Source of the DNA: Ascoidea rubescens DSM 1968
Taxonomy: Eukaryota > Ascomycota > Saccharomycetes > Ascoideales > Ascoideaceae
Direction of reading: 5' to 3'
Assembly (NCBI RefSeq): GCF_001661345.1
Contig: NW_017962913.1
Coordinates: 3,218,941 to 3,282,940, forward strand
Length of the DNA: 64,000 nt
Made by a program: the position numbers and the translations under genes. Numbering within the stretch: position 1 is the first letter of the stretch; each line of letters begins with the position of its first letter. Under the pieces are notes generated by a model. The model worked only from the letters and a program-made list of their open reading frames with translations, did not search any database and had not been told where the DNA came from. Of this stretch, positions 29,086-40,115 are shown piece after piece.

Positions 29086-30972
29086 TTTGGGTGATGAGAA
29101 TGAAGATTAAGCAGAAGATGGGAGTATAAAAGATAAGCAGCAAATTGCAAATTGGAGGTATTGGATTTGAAAATGGCGACTATAGACCTATTCTTCGAGG
29201 TTGAGAAACCAGTTCTTGAGTGGTATTGAAATATACAGGTAATGGTATAGAGGAAAAAAAGCGAGGAAAACGAAGAAATCGAGAAAAAAAAACCGAAAAA
29301 TGAAAAAAAACAGCAAAGGTGAAAGAGAATAGAAGTAGGAAAGTCTCTTGGATATATATCTTGGTTATCGGTTGCTTCTATCTCGATTATGCTGGTTGAA
29401 TGCTGATTATATGCTGATTATATGCTGATTGTCTTTTTGGGCCCTGGATGAATCTTGTCGTTATGCTCCTCTCTGATAAGTGCTGGTGTGCTGATGCTCT
29501 GCTCCAGCCTTAATCGCCTAGCTCACCTCCATCCTCCACTCCCAGCGCTCCTCGCCCCAGGCTGAGCGTCCGGCCCTGTGCAACGCGAACCCCCGCGCGG
29601 GGCCGCTTCAGCTCAGGCAGCGCATCACGCCCTGCCGCACACAGACACCCCTGCGCAAACAGCACGTCGCCCCTCAGCTGAGCAATCCAAGCCAGTGCGT
29701 GCTCTCAAACGATGATGACAACCACCCAACGCTGGATGCTGGCAACGCGTGTTGGATGTTGACACGTGCCGTAGTGTGGTTAGCAGCCCGCGGCTGCGCT
29801 GTCACGTTTGGTTTTCCCGGTCTGAACACCTGAGCGTTGGAATTGAGTGTTGCATCTGAGCATTGTTTACTTTGTGGCGTGACCTGGAAGTAGTTGCTGT
29901 CTTGGGCACTGTTTCCCCGGCACCGTGCTGTGATTGGTTGTCCAGATCGAATTGATAAACCGCTGCCAATGCCCTCCCGTCCACATGGCAGACCTCTGCG
30001 AACGGGCTTGCTCTCACTAACGGCTTATCCAAACACGCTGCTGTGTGATTAGTGGATCCTCTTCACGGGGCCTCCTTTACCCGACCGCTGAGTCAGCACC
30101 CATCCATTAGCAATCATCCAGCAATAATAACTCATCACAGCACATCACAACACAACACAAAACCAGCGGGAGAGGAAACACAAACACAAATCCACACCGC
30201 AAAAAACACACTGCAATATCACAAAAACAGTGCCCAGTGCGCTGGAATTGTTCTCCAGCAGGGGTTGGCACAGAGCCTGGGCCTTCCAGCGCAGCATCTG
30301 CTCCCAGGCCCGCCGTGCTGGGCGTGTGTTCCGTCGCGACATTGGCACTGTTGTGGTGTTGCGTGTGGACCGTGGTGTTGCAGTGTTTCTAACCCCACAA
30401 TGGCGCTAAAATGCTCTAACAATTAAAAATAGACTCACCGATGACATATTCCCAATGAGGAAAGTAAAAAAAAAAATTCAAAAAAGAATGATTTAAAAGC
30501 TATTTTACGCACCTTCCAACTCTCGTCCAACAATATATAAATCACCAAAACCCTCTCTATCATCTCATTTGCTTTCTCTTTCCTTCAGTTCTCTTTTTGC
30601 TTTTTCTTCCACTCCTTCATTTTCTCTTTTTTGGTCTTTTCCACTTTCTCAGTCTGTTCTCTTCAAATCTATCCAAATCCCCAGATTCCATCTTCTTTCA
30701 TCTGATTGTTCCTATCAACTGTATTATATCAAATCCTCAATCTATCATCTCATTGCCTTCACCTCATTGCCTTATTTGTCCCATTTCAATTTATATGTAA
30801 GCGCTACCACTTAATTCCAATTGATGCTTTGTTTTTCCAATCTCGTTTGATCCTTTTTCTTTTTTCACATCGGCGTTTATTTGTTTTTTTTCCTTTCTAA
30901 TTCCAATTAGCTTCATAATCTTATTCACAATCTTATTCTTAACACTATCCATAATTTTCTTTCTTTCCGAAA
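29086..30972. promoter_or_regulatory. 1.9-kb divergent intergenic region with large GC-rich island
   Basis: This is the shared upstream region of the kinase and F-box genes. About 29500-30420 is strongly GC-rich. Notable elements are the palindrome CCCCGCGCGGGG (29591-29602) and CTGAGC/GCTCAG arms flanking it (29562-29567, 29611-29616). CTCAGCTGAG lies at about 29684-29693, CACGTG at 29763-29768, and a hairpin cluster at 30226-30352. Overlapping open frames on both strands have no family resemblance and mostly lack ATG starts. A TATATAA at 30534-30540 and a long pyrimidine-rich leader precede the F-box gene. Confidence 0.55.
30226..30352. other. Cluster of nested inverted repeats, candidate structured RNA
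   Basis: Outer arms are AACAGTGCC (30226-30234) and GGCACTGTT (30344-30352), perfect over nine bases. Inside are two further stems. GCTGGA/TCCAGC (30241-30246/30254-30259) has a 7-base loop. GCCTGGG/CCCAGGC (30275-30281/30303-30309) encloses GCAG-CAT-CTGC (30291-30301). The arrangement is a three-way junction. It lies between divergent genes and is not in a credible protein frame. Whether it is transcribed, and on which strand, cannot be read from sequence. Confidence 0.35.
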
Positions 30973-33900
30973 ATGTCTGAAATACTAGAACCAGAATACT
31001 CCTTTTTCAATAATAACTATAACCATAACCATAACCATAACCATAACCATAACCATAACCATAGTCACACAAATAACCTCGATAACCCCATTAATCACAA
31101 TGTCTCTAATAATAACATCAACACTAATAACTCCAACAATAACCACTTCAATAATGAATCCCATCCAACCCATATATCAAAAATAACTGAAATATTTAAA
31201 AATCATAACACGAATAACAATATCAACAATAATATCAACAATAACATCGATATTAATAACAATAACAATAATAACAACAATAACAATATCCAAGATAAAT
31301 CAATCATCCCAAATAAAAATACAAATGATCCCTTTATCTACAATTTCATCAACCTGGATTTCATTTCTTCCGCTTCAAGCTCTCTAAAATCTTATTCAAA
31401 CTTATTCTCAAACATTAATTATAACAACAATAACAATAATAACAACTCAAATATCACAAATAACAACCATAACATCAACATCAACATCAACACATCATCA
31501 ATCGCCAATAACTACCCTCTTTCAAACTCTTTAACAACCTCCTCAAACACTTCCTACAATAATAACTACAGTTATGTCAATGATATTAACTATCAATATT
31601 ACTTGAAAAACTTTAAAAAAAATAATTACAATTACGATCAATTTCACAATGATATTAATCAAAACATTTTAAAATTACAAAATTCAATAGATTTCAATAA
31701 CAATAATACTGCCTACAATAATAATCCTAATAATAACAACTCCTTAAAAAAATTACTTCCTTTAAACTCATCCTCTTTAGTCACAATCTACGAATTCAAT
31801 AATCTAAGAAATTCAAACAAACAATCCTCAAACAAAAACAAATCAAACTTCAAATTTTCCCTATCTCTTTTACCTCAATCTATACTATCAAAGATCATCA
31901 ACAACATCTCCTTTCAATCTGATCTAATTCAACTAGCACAATCAAACTCATTATTTCACAACCTTGTCAAATTAAAACTTTACAATAAAATACTCATCAC
32001 TGACAATAACTACAAAAATACTTCAAATAATCAATTCATAAATATTAACTACACCATTCTACCTCTAAAAAATCTTGATCTATTCATTGATTCTTTAAAT
32101 CTATCCTTATTTAAAAAATCAATCATTAATGAAATTACAATCATATCCAACTCAACCTCAAATCGTTCAAATTTTATCAACAATACTAACCCTTATCAAC
32201 CTCTATACCAAAAATTGTTCTTCATCTTTCATCAAAATACCTCAAATCCCGATTCGCTTTCTAATCCAACTTCCTCCTCCTCCTCTTCCTCCACCTCTTC
32301 AACTTCTCTTTTCAAATCTTATTTATCCTTCAATAATTTCGATTATATCAATGTTAAAAATTTTGGCGATTTTATCACCTTTAATAAAAATCAAATTTTA
32401 TTTAACTCATTCCAAAAAAATCAACTAATTCAGCCTAAAAATTCAGCTTTTTATAATGAAAGTAATACCCAATCCCGTTTCAATTCAAATCATAAAACTT
32501 CCTCTTCCTCATCTTCTTTACTATCCTCTTATAAAAAAGATATTTATAATAATAATATTCTACCATTATCCTCCTATCAAATTACTGTACTAAATAATAT
32601 CAACATTTTACCCACCGCAATTGCTAAAAAGTTAATCGTCTTTTCTTATAACTCTTCAAAGATTTATAGATTGCCTTTTAAGTTGAATTTTAAAGGTTTC
32701 AAAAACTTATTAGCTTTAACTAATTTATATTTGAATTCTTGGTTTTTATCTTTTGAATTTATTCAAAATTTTATTTATTTCAAAAATTACTTGATATCTT
32801 ATGCTGCTGGTCAAATACTTCCATCTCAAAATGAAACAGTCATTGATGTAGACAATCAACACCAAAATGACAATTACATTCAAAATCAAATTAATTACCT
32901 AATTGAAAATAGTGATTTAAAATTATCAAATTTGAAAACTTTTAGCATAACTTCTTTAGATAATACAACTCTTTTTAATTTCGATAATTTGAATTTAATT
33001 GTCAATTTGAATGATATCAACAATCTTGAAATTAAATTTAGATCTGATGATATCTTGAGTAACGACAATTCCGTTGTTGATTTCTTTCATGATTGGCGTC
33101 ATTATTGTAATCAATTGATCAAAAAAAATAAATCAAATAATATCGGTAATAAAAATAACAATAATAATAATAATAGTAATTTTTATATTACCGATGATTC
33201 TGATTCAAATTCAAATTCTGATTCATACTCAGACTCAGAGTCAGATTTAAATTCAAACTCAGATAATGATTCAATAGTAGATGACGACGAAGAAATGGAC
33301 AATGAATATCTTTATATCAATTTCGATAAAAAAAATAAAAATAATCAAATCAATCAAAATACTTCTAAAACTCAGATCTCACCCAATAATTCTACAAATA
33401 TTGATAATAAAATCCTTAAAAAACCATTTGAAAATATTCAAAAATTATCATTAATCAATTACTCCTATTTTGAATCAGACAGCTATAAATATAGTCAACT
33501 TTCAAAAAATGAACTTGATGAAATTTCTATAGTCAATGAATTTTATTGGCACGAAGTTTTATTAAACTATATACCTTATTTCAAGAGCTTGAAATATTTA
33601 TTCCTTGGTCTAAGTAGTGGAGACATTAATCTCGATGATATCCTGGATGAAAATATTTTAGAATCTCAAATTGTTGAGAAAAGAAAAATCTTCCAACTAA
33701 TTTTATTCAATTTAAATAAAAACTTGAAAACTTTAATTCTTCCAGATTTCTTATACAATTGGTCTATTTTTTTAATTTCTGATTCGGCTTTCAACTCTCT
33801 AGATTATAATCATTCCATTCAATTTGTCAAAGACTTGAATAGATGTTCTTGCCTTGAGTGTTCAAAATCAAGAAAATTAGTCGACATTTATTGCAATAAT

Positions 33901-34326
33901 GGTGTTGAAGAAAGTCAGATTTTCAATAGAAACTATACTCATTTTTTAGATGAAAAAACATCTTTGAAATTGACCAGTTACAAATCTTTTTACAAATTTG
34001 TTCTTTCCAAATTGAAATCACGACTTTTAATATATAATACAAAAAATTCAATTAATATATACTCAGGACTAGATATGGACATGCTTCCTTGTTCTAAAAT
34101 GGTTTTTGATCATGAAAAAGATTTATATAAAATAGCAATTACTCATTTCTATTCTATTGTGAGACTAATCATTCACTCAATTATTCCACATCTACAAGAA
34201 ATAACTTTTTGTTTAAAAAATATACGAAGAGTTAATCTTGGGGGAATTGATTTTTTGATTCGAAAGAATGATATTATATGTATTTGTGACGACTTTAATG
34301 AAATAATTAGCAGACAAAACTTTTAA
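30973..34326 (+). CDS. Asn-rich F-box-like protein
   Basis: F-box proteins recruit substrates to SCF ubiquitin ligases. In this 1,117-residue product, residues about 299-345 (LPQSILSKIINNISFQSDLIQLAQSN...LFHNLVKLKLYNKI) fit an F-box: LP-x-ILxKI followed by a hydrophobic helix pattern. The first about 290 residues are Asn-rich, including an (Asn-His)n run from an AACCAT repeat. The middle and end have scattered Leu-rich stretches compatible with a divergent repeat domain (KSLKYLFLGLSSGDINLDD). An acidic Ser/Asp patch occurs around 740-775, and a CSCLECSKSR cysteine cluster lies near 960. I cannot match it to a named yeast F-box protein. The ATG is at 30973, preceded by a pyrimidine-rich leader. 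Confidence 0.72.
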   Translation: MSEILEPEYSFFNNNYNHNHNHNHNHNHNHSHTNNLDNPINHNVSNNNINTNNSNNNHFNNESHPTHISKITEIFKNHNTNNNINNNINNNIDINNNNNNNNNNNIQDKSIIPNKNTNDPFIYNFINLDFISSASSSLKSYSNLFSNINYNNNNNNNNSNITNNNHNINININTSSIANNYPLSNSLTTSSNTSYNNNYSYVNDINYQYYLKNFKKNNYNYDQFHNDINQNILKLQNSIDFNNNNTAYNNNPNNNNSLKKLLPLNSSSLVTIYEFNNLRNSNKQSSNKNKSNFKFSLSLLPQSILSKIINNISFQSDLIQLAQSNSLFHNLVKLKLYNKILITDNNYKNTSNNQFININYTILPLKNLDLFIDSLNLSLFKKSIINEITIISNSTSNRSNFINNTNPYQPLYQKLFFIFHQNTSNPDSLSNPTSSSSSSSTSSTSLFKSYLSFNNFDYINVKNFGDFITFNKNQILFNSFQKNQLIQPKNSAFYNESNTQSRFNSNHKTSSSSSSLLSSYKKDIYNNNILPLSSYQITVLNNINILPTAIAKKLIVFSYNSSKIYRLPFKLNFKGFKNLLALTNLYLNSWFLSFEFIQNFIYFKNYLISYAAGQILPSQNETVIDVDNQHQNDNYIQNQINYLIENSDLKLSNLKTFSITSLDNTTLFNFDNLNLIVNLNDINNLEIKFRSDDILSNDNSVVDFFHDWRHYCNQLIKKNKSNNIGNKNNNNNNNSNFYITDDSDSNSNSDSYSDSESDLNSNSDNDSIVDDDEEMDNEYLYINFDKKNKNNQINQNTSKTQISPNNSTNIDNKILKKPFENIQKLSLINYSYFESDSYKYSQLSKNELDEISIVNEFYWHEVLLNYIPYFKSLKYLFLGLSSGDINLDDILDENILESQIVEKRKIFQLILFNLNKNLKTLILPDFLYNWSIFLISDSAFNSLDYNHSIQFVKDLNRCSCLECSKSRKLVDIYCNNGVEESQIFNRNYTHFLDEKTSLKLTSYKSFYKFVLSKLKSRLLIYNTKNSINIYSGLDMDMLPCSKMVFDHEKDLYKIAITHFYSIVRLIIHSIIPHLQEITFCLKNIRRVNLGGIDFLIRKNDIICICDDFNEIISRQNF
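31016..31066 (+). repeat. AACCAT hexanucleotide repeat encoding alternating Asn-His
   Basis: About eight copies of AACCAT in frame give (NH)n near the N-terminus of the F-box protein. It is not telomeric; it lies inside the ORF. Confidence 0.9.
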
Positions 34327-36530
34327 TAATGCTGGGTATTTTTATAATAATCATATTTTTTTTTTTGGTTCTAATTTTTATCTTATGTTTTTACTTTATA
34401 TTTTATTTTTTTCATTTTATTTGGTTTTTTTTTAGTTTTCTTACGACATTCAAAAATAATTAGTGTTATAAAATAAAAATTGGCTCATGAACAACATTTT
34501 CTAAAAGATCTATTGCTATAAATTTTTTCGGTTGTTTTTATTTCGAAAAAAACAACAAAAAATGTTCTACAATTTGGATTTGGATTAAAACAAATTTGCA
34601 AAAAAAGATAGAAACCACTACACGGAGTTTGAATTGTGGCAATCTATTTTTCAAAATCAAATTGTGTAAATTCTGTATACTTGAAATTCACCAAGAGCAT
34701 ATAATCTGTGCTCGTTACTTGCAACAAAGACAAATTCACATAAACAACCCGATAACTAAAGTATTTCAAACTGTTATTGTTTTCAAAATTTGTGGTTCCA
34801 CTTTAAACAGATAAAGTAGCCATTATTGCCGATTAAAACTATAATTGTGCAAGCTTCTGCTAATAATATAAATTTTGAGCTGCTTTTAGCGAATTTTCCT
34901 ACTGGGTCTATAAATATTTTAAAGTTCTTGCAGCACTCACGTACTTTTGTTGTTTGCTTTTTATTTCTTTGAATCAGCAACAAATACTCCTTAAATCAAA
35001 TTAAATGCACTTTCTGCTCGTCCTATATTAGCAGTATATTAACTAGTTGCTAGTTTATACAGTCGAACATTCACACATTGCAGTCATCCTTGTATACCCT
35101 GGTGGTAACATTAATATAAAACTCTTTCAAAAAATACGGAAAATCGAATAAGCCCTGATTTTGAATTGGAATATTTCCAAGAACCACATTCAATGACACA
35201 AAACCAGCATTTGCGTTTCTTTCGGTTTGTTTTGATGGCTCAATGGTCTTGGCTTTTCTTGTACGTCTGCCGTTGAAGCTTTGACAGATCTGCCTATGCA
35301 TGCAAGCGCCTAACAGACACACCAACATGTGATGGCCCAAATTGGCATTTGTCTCTCCTTAAAAAAAAATATTAGCAATATATAGCACACTAAGACTGGG
35401 GTGGAATTTCCATCAATCGAAAGATATATTCTTGTTTATTGTATACCTGAAAATAAAAGAAGCAGTATTTTACCGCATCGCAACATTTCTTCCTTATTGT
35501 GTGATAAATTTGCCAATTTATTATATTTTCTGCCCTTATTGCTAAATTGTTCCACTAAATACATTTTAAATTCATTCATAGACTTTAATCGGATTTATTT
35601 ATATGTCGTTCAGCAAAGTTTTCTGTAAATTTTTGAAATAAAAATTGATCTCACAATTTAAATTCTTTTTGAAATTTTCAATATTCCATCCATCCCCTTA
35701 TTTAGCAACAAATTTAGGAGGTTAATTAATGAAAAATCTATTCAGGAAAAATAGTCCTAAGTTGCCGAATCTAAAGGATATTTATTAAGACAAAGCTCAA
35801 TATTCTATTAAAGATATTCTAATTTGAACTTCACTATCCAATGATTTAACTCTTCTTATTAAAATACAAATAGACAAAAAAAACAAAGGAAATTAAAAAA
35901 AACTTATAATTATAAGATTTTAAGCCCTATTACAGTATTATCTTGAATCCGTACTATAATTATATTGGAAACATTTGTGATCAATGCTCCCTAAGAAATT
36001 TGAAAGTTTTGGATATACTATGGTTTTCCATAATTGAATTTACTTTTAAATTTTAGCAATTTAAAAATCAGTATATTTCAAAAGGCAATATAAATTATAT
36101 TAAAAGTTGTTGAAATTGAGCATGAAATTGATGTTGGTCATGTTGAAAAGCAATATTAAAGTCGAATAAATAAAATAAAACCCACCTCATCTTTGAATTA
36201 TAGGAAAATAAAGATGATTAATATATCAAAACAATTGAGAGAAGCTTATATAATGTGAAAATGTTTTATATATGTCTTAAAGTGTAAATATAAAGACGTC
36301 AGATAACTAATATTTTTCTTAAATCTCTAGAATTATAATCAATTGACCTTTTATTACCTATATTTGATGTTGTGTTTTAGCGCGGTGTAATTTTGCTTGC
36401 TGGAGAGCTGCCAAACAAAAAGACTGTTTATCTGGCGCTCCGCCGAATATCTTGCGCAAAATAAAAAGGTTTTGCAAATTAATAATTTTCGGTTTGGGGG
36501 ATTTGTTATTGCTTTAACTGAAAATTATCA
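34327..36530. other. 2.2-kb AT-rich intergenic region without a recognised gene
   Basis: The region lies between the F-box gene and MSH3. The only segments with somewhat higher GC and longer open frames are minus-strand 34783-34983 (TTG start) and 35071-35328 (ATG at 35328, 85 residues). Neither resembles a known family, and they could be relics. The 3' flank of the F-box gene has long T/A runs. A small GC patch at 36380-36460 precedes MSH3. Confidence 0.5.
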
Positions 36531-39500
36531 ATGTCAAGAAAGAGCTTCTTTTTCAGAAAAAATTATCTTAAAAAGAAGGAAAAAGATGTTTTGAAATTAA
36601 AATTAAATAAAAATACCTCAGATCATGAGAACCTACGTCAAAGTAGCAAAGGAACCTCCACTCAAACTACATTGAGTAGTTTTTTCAAGCCATTTGAACA
36701 AGCACCAAATGAAAATAGTCAAAACTCTACAAAAATTGACAATAAACTTGATTCCAAAACAAATTCTCAGGAGAATGTAAGATCAAATGTTGGCTCACAG
36801 AAGCAACCAATTAACTTGGATCCAGTTGAAAAGGAATCGACAGAATTTTCAAGAGGTATTAATGATGAGAGCAGCAGTAATTTCAAAAACCGTAATAAAG
36901 ATTCATATGTTTCGAGCGATTGCCTGTTGAAAAATAATAATTTCAGCTCCTTTGTTGATAATAACACGAATGACAAAGATTCTTTTCAAACTGATATTAT
37001 CGATCTAGTTGAAAGTTCATTGACTGGTATTCTAAATGAAACTAATGGAACTCCAATGAAAAAACATCTTAGTCTTAATGACTTCAAGTTTGAAAAAGAA
37101 AAGATAATTAATACTCATGAGAAGGACAAGAATACAAATTATTCTTCAAAATCATTAAAAAGAAATTTAGAGGACCTGGAAACTCCCTTTAACAGAAAAT
37201 TTTCAAATACAAAGAAAATAAAACTTGACAGCAAAAAAGTAAAACTAACACCACTAGAACAACAATATGTCGACTTGAAGCTCAAAAATTTAGATAAAAT
37301 TTTAATGATTCAATCAGGTTATAAATATATTTTTTATGCAAGTGATGCTGTCATTGCCTCCGAAACTCTTCATATAATGTTGATGGCTGGAAAATTATCA
37401 ATTGATTTTAATAATCCAAATCAAAATGATTATAAATATGATAAATTGGCTCATTCTTCAATACCAATTGAAAGATTGCATATTCATATCAAACGTTTGA
37501 TATCTCATGGTTTCAAAGTAGGCGTGGTTGAACAAATTGAGAGTTCCAATGTTAAAAAGTTGAATAATGATAGAAAACTATTTAAAAGAGACTTGACACA
37601 AGTTTATACTAGTGCAACATACATTGAAGATTACTCTAATGACGATGTTCAATTAAGTCGAAAAAACAATTATGTTATTTGTTTAATTGAAACTTCTACA
37701 AAAGAAAATAATAAAACAACTTTAACATCTTTAGTGGCTGTTCAACCTTCTACAGGTGAAATAATATATGACCAATTTGAAGACTCTTTTTTAAGAAGTG
37801 AACTTGAATCACGTCTATTATATTTTAACTCAAACGAATTTGTTCTTATAAATGGACTTTTGACTAAAACCTCAAAGGAGATATTTAAAAAAAAATTTAA
37901 TTCTTCTATTGATGATAACATTAAAGTTAAAAAATACGATAATATAATTTATGAAAATTACTATAAGCATGAAATTGTTGGATATATCAATGAACTAAAT
38001 CTACCAAATGCAGATGAGCTAAGGGATTTTGTATTATCATTGGACCCAAATGTTTATAAATGTATTTATCACTTAATTGAGTATTTAAAGGAATTCAATT
38101 TAGATAATATATTTCAAATAATTTCAAATTATAGCTCATTTCAAGATTTGAATCATATGGTTTTGGGTTCGCAAACAATTAAAAATCTTGAAATTTTTCA
38201 AAATTCTACAAATTTGGATGAAGAAGGCTCACTTTTATGGTTATTAGATAATACTTGTACCAAAAATGGTTATAGGCTATTGAAATCATGGATTCTAAAA
38301 CCTTTGACAAATAAAGTAGAGATTGAGAAACGATTGAATTCGGTAGAGGATTTGGTTGAAAATTTCAAGTTTTCGGCTTCACCAGATGATAATAAAAAAT
38401 CATCGTTTTATTTTTTGGAGATTTTAGTGAAATTTCTTAAAAAGTCTAATAAGGATTTGGAGAAAAGTATTATGAGAGTTCATTATCAAAAATGTTCAAG
38501 AAAAGAAATTTATTTGTTTTTAAGGGATTTTTGTGAAATTGTTGATATCTTCTTAAAACATTATAAAGCTAAAAGTTTTAAAGTATGTTTTAAGAGTGAT
38601 GGATTGCATAATATTTTTAATCTGTTATTTAATACAACTATTAAATTGGATCCAGTAATTAAGACACTTTTAGAAATGATAAATATTTCAGTGGCAATGG
38701 ACGAATCCGATTTTGAAGTTCAAAAGTTGAATTTTTTCAATAGAATTGAAACATTACTGCAAAATAAAAATTTTGAGAGTCAGCAAAATGTGGATAGTCA
38801 TAGTTTTATTTTCAAAAATAACGAGTATACACTATTTTTGGAAACTATTGATGAGATAAAGAGCAAAATTGATATTATCGAGGGCCAGTTTGAAGATGAA
38901 TTGAAATGCATTAGAAGATTGCTAAAAAGATCAGCTTTGAAATATTCTACTGTTTCAAAGGAAGCTTACTTGGTTGAAGTTAGTAATAATGTGGCCAAAA
39001 CCATTCCAAAAGATTGGTTGAAGATTTCTAAAACAAAAAAGTTTTCTAGGTTTCGAACTCCCAATTGTACTGATCTTCTCAAACAGAAAAATGTACTTCA
39101 TGAAAAGTTGGTTTTGGAAAACGAAAGGTTTTTTAAAGAGATATTTTTAAGGGAAATAGACAAAAATCTCATTTATTTTAATAAAATTGTAAAATATTTG
39201 TCAATACTTGATTGTTTATTGTCATTAGCTGTTGTTTCGTCAAAAATGGGATATGTTAAGCCTAAGTTTTATGATGATTCAAAAACCCAGCAGATTGAAA
39301 TAAAAGAAGGAAGAAACCCTATAATTGAGCAGTTTGTTTCGCAAAATGGGTATATTTCCAATGACTTTGAGATTTCAGATACTGAAGGAAGAATATCCAT
39401 TTTAACTGGTCCAAATATGGGAGGAAAATCGTCGTTTGTTAAACAGCTTGCATTGATTGTGATTATGGCACAGATCGGCTGTTATGTTCCTGCTTATTGT

Positions 39501-40115
39501 TGTTCATTATCAATATTCAATTCAATTCATATTAGAATGGGGGCTGAGGATAATATCCTTGAAAATTATTCAACGTTTATGGTTGAAATGCTGGAAGTCT
39601 CAAATATAATACACAGTTGCAATTCCAAATCATTGGTAATTTTTGACGAAGTTGGTAGAGGAACAGGAACAATTGATGGTACTGCCATTGCATATGCAAT
39701 TTTGAATTATTTTCTTGATGAAGAAATATCAGTCAAACCGCTAATATTATTTATTACACACTTCACATCCTTATCAGATTTGGAATTGAGCAATCCTAGA
39801 ATAGTGAGAAACTATCATATGGGCTTTATTGAAGATAAAAATAGTGAAAGTAATCAATTGGACAAGTTTCCAACAATAACTTTTTTATACACTCTAGTAA
39901 AAGGAATATCGAAAAGCTCCTATGGTTTAAATGCAGCAAAATTGGCACAACTACCTGAGGATATTCTAGAAAAAGCATGGGAGATTTCCAAGCAAATGCA
40001 AAACGACGAGAAAAAGGCCAAAGAGCGTAGCTGGTTGATGGAAGCAAGAAGACTAATTATGGATATCGAGAACAAAAGTTTTAGTGAGTTGAAACATCTC
40101 ACGAACAGTCTCTAA
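36531..40115 (+). CDS. MSH3: DNA mismatch repair protein Msh3
   Basis: Msh3 pairs with Msh2 (MutS-beta) to recognise insertion/deletion loops in nuclear DNA. The product has 1,194 residues; S. cerevisiae Msh3 has about 1,018. The N-terminus has a PCNA-binding PIP box (QTTLSSFF, near residue 45) and a long polar linker. The mismatch-binding domain starts at LTPLEQQYVDLKLKNLDKILM with the GYKY motif and VGVVEQIE. The connector, core (GSLLWLLDNT, LLKSWILKPL) and clamp follow. The ATPase has Walker A GPNMGGKSS near residue 961, STFMVEMLEVSNII, Walker B LVIFDEVGRGT and LFITHF. All catalytic motifs are intact. MSH3-specific N-terminal residues separate it from MSH2 and MSH6. The ATG is at 36531. 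Confidence 0.97.
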   Translation: MSRKSFFFRKNYLKKKEKDVLKLKLNKNTSDHENLRQSSKGTSTQTTLSSFFKPFEQAPNENSQNSTKIDNKLDSKTNSQENVRSNVGSQKQPINLDPVEKESTEFSRGINDESSSNFKNRNKDSYVSSDCLLKNNNFSSFVDNNTNDKDSFQTDIIDLVESSLTGILNETNGTPMKKHLSLNDFKFEKEKIINTHEKDKNTNYSSKSLKRNLEDLETPFNRKFSNTKKIKLDSKKVKLTPLEQQYVDLKLKNLDKILMIQSGYKYIFYASDAVIASETLHIMLMAGKLSIDFNNPNQNDYKYDKLAHSSIPIERLHIHIKRLISHGFKVGVVEQIESSNVKKLNNDRKLFKRDLTQVYTSATYIEDYSNDDVQLSRKNNYVICLIETSTKENNKTTLTSLVAVQPSTGEIIYDQFEDSFLRSELESRLLYFNSNEFVLINGLLTKTSKEIFKKKFNSSIDDNIKVKKYDNIIYENYYKHEIVGYINELNLPNADELRDFVLSLDPNVYKCIYHLIEYLKEFNLDNIFQIISNYSSFQDLNHMVLGSQTIKNLEIFQNSTNLDEEGSLLWLLDNTCTKNGYRLLKSWILKPLTNKVEIEKRLNSVEDLVENFKFSASPDDNKKSSFYFLEILVKFLKKSNKDLEKSIMRVHYQKCSRKEIYLFLRDFCEIVDIFLKHYKAKSFKVCFKSDGLHNIFNLLFNTTIKLDPVIKTLLEMINISVAMDESDFEVQKLNFFNRIETLLQNKNFESQQNVDSHSFIFKNNEYTLFLETIDEIKSKIDIIEGQFEDELKCIRRLLKRSALKYSTVSKEAYLVEVSNNVAKTIPKDWLKISKTKKFSRFRTPNCTDLLKQKNVLHEKLVLENERFFKEIFLREIDKNLIYFNKIVKYLSILDCLLSLAVVSSKMGYVKPKFYDDSKTQQIEIKEGRNPIIEQFVSQNGYISNDFEISDTEGRISILTGPNMGGKSSFVKQLALIVIMAQIGCYVPAYCCSLSIFNSIHIRMGAEDNILENYSTFMVEMLEVSNIIHSCNSKSLVIFDEVGRGTGTIDGTAIAYAILNYFLDEEISVKPLILFITHFTSLSDLELSNPRIVRNYHMGFIEDKNSESNQLDKFPTITFLYTLVKGISKSSYGLNAAKLAQLPEDILEKAWEISKQMQNDEKKAKERSWLMEARRLIMDIENKSFSELKHLTNSL

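Noticed and set aside
30052-30426. 124-codon frame and opposing frames in the GC island
   Set aside because: No ATG at the start of the plus frame. Opposite-strand frames overlap it, and the region folds into hairpins instead.
31016-31066. Interstitial telomere repeat (AACCAT)n
   Set aside because: It is an in-frame coding microsatellite inside the F-box gene, with no other telomeric feature.
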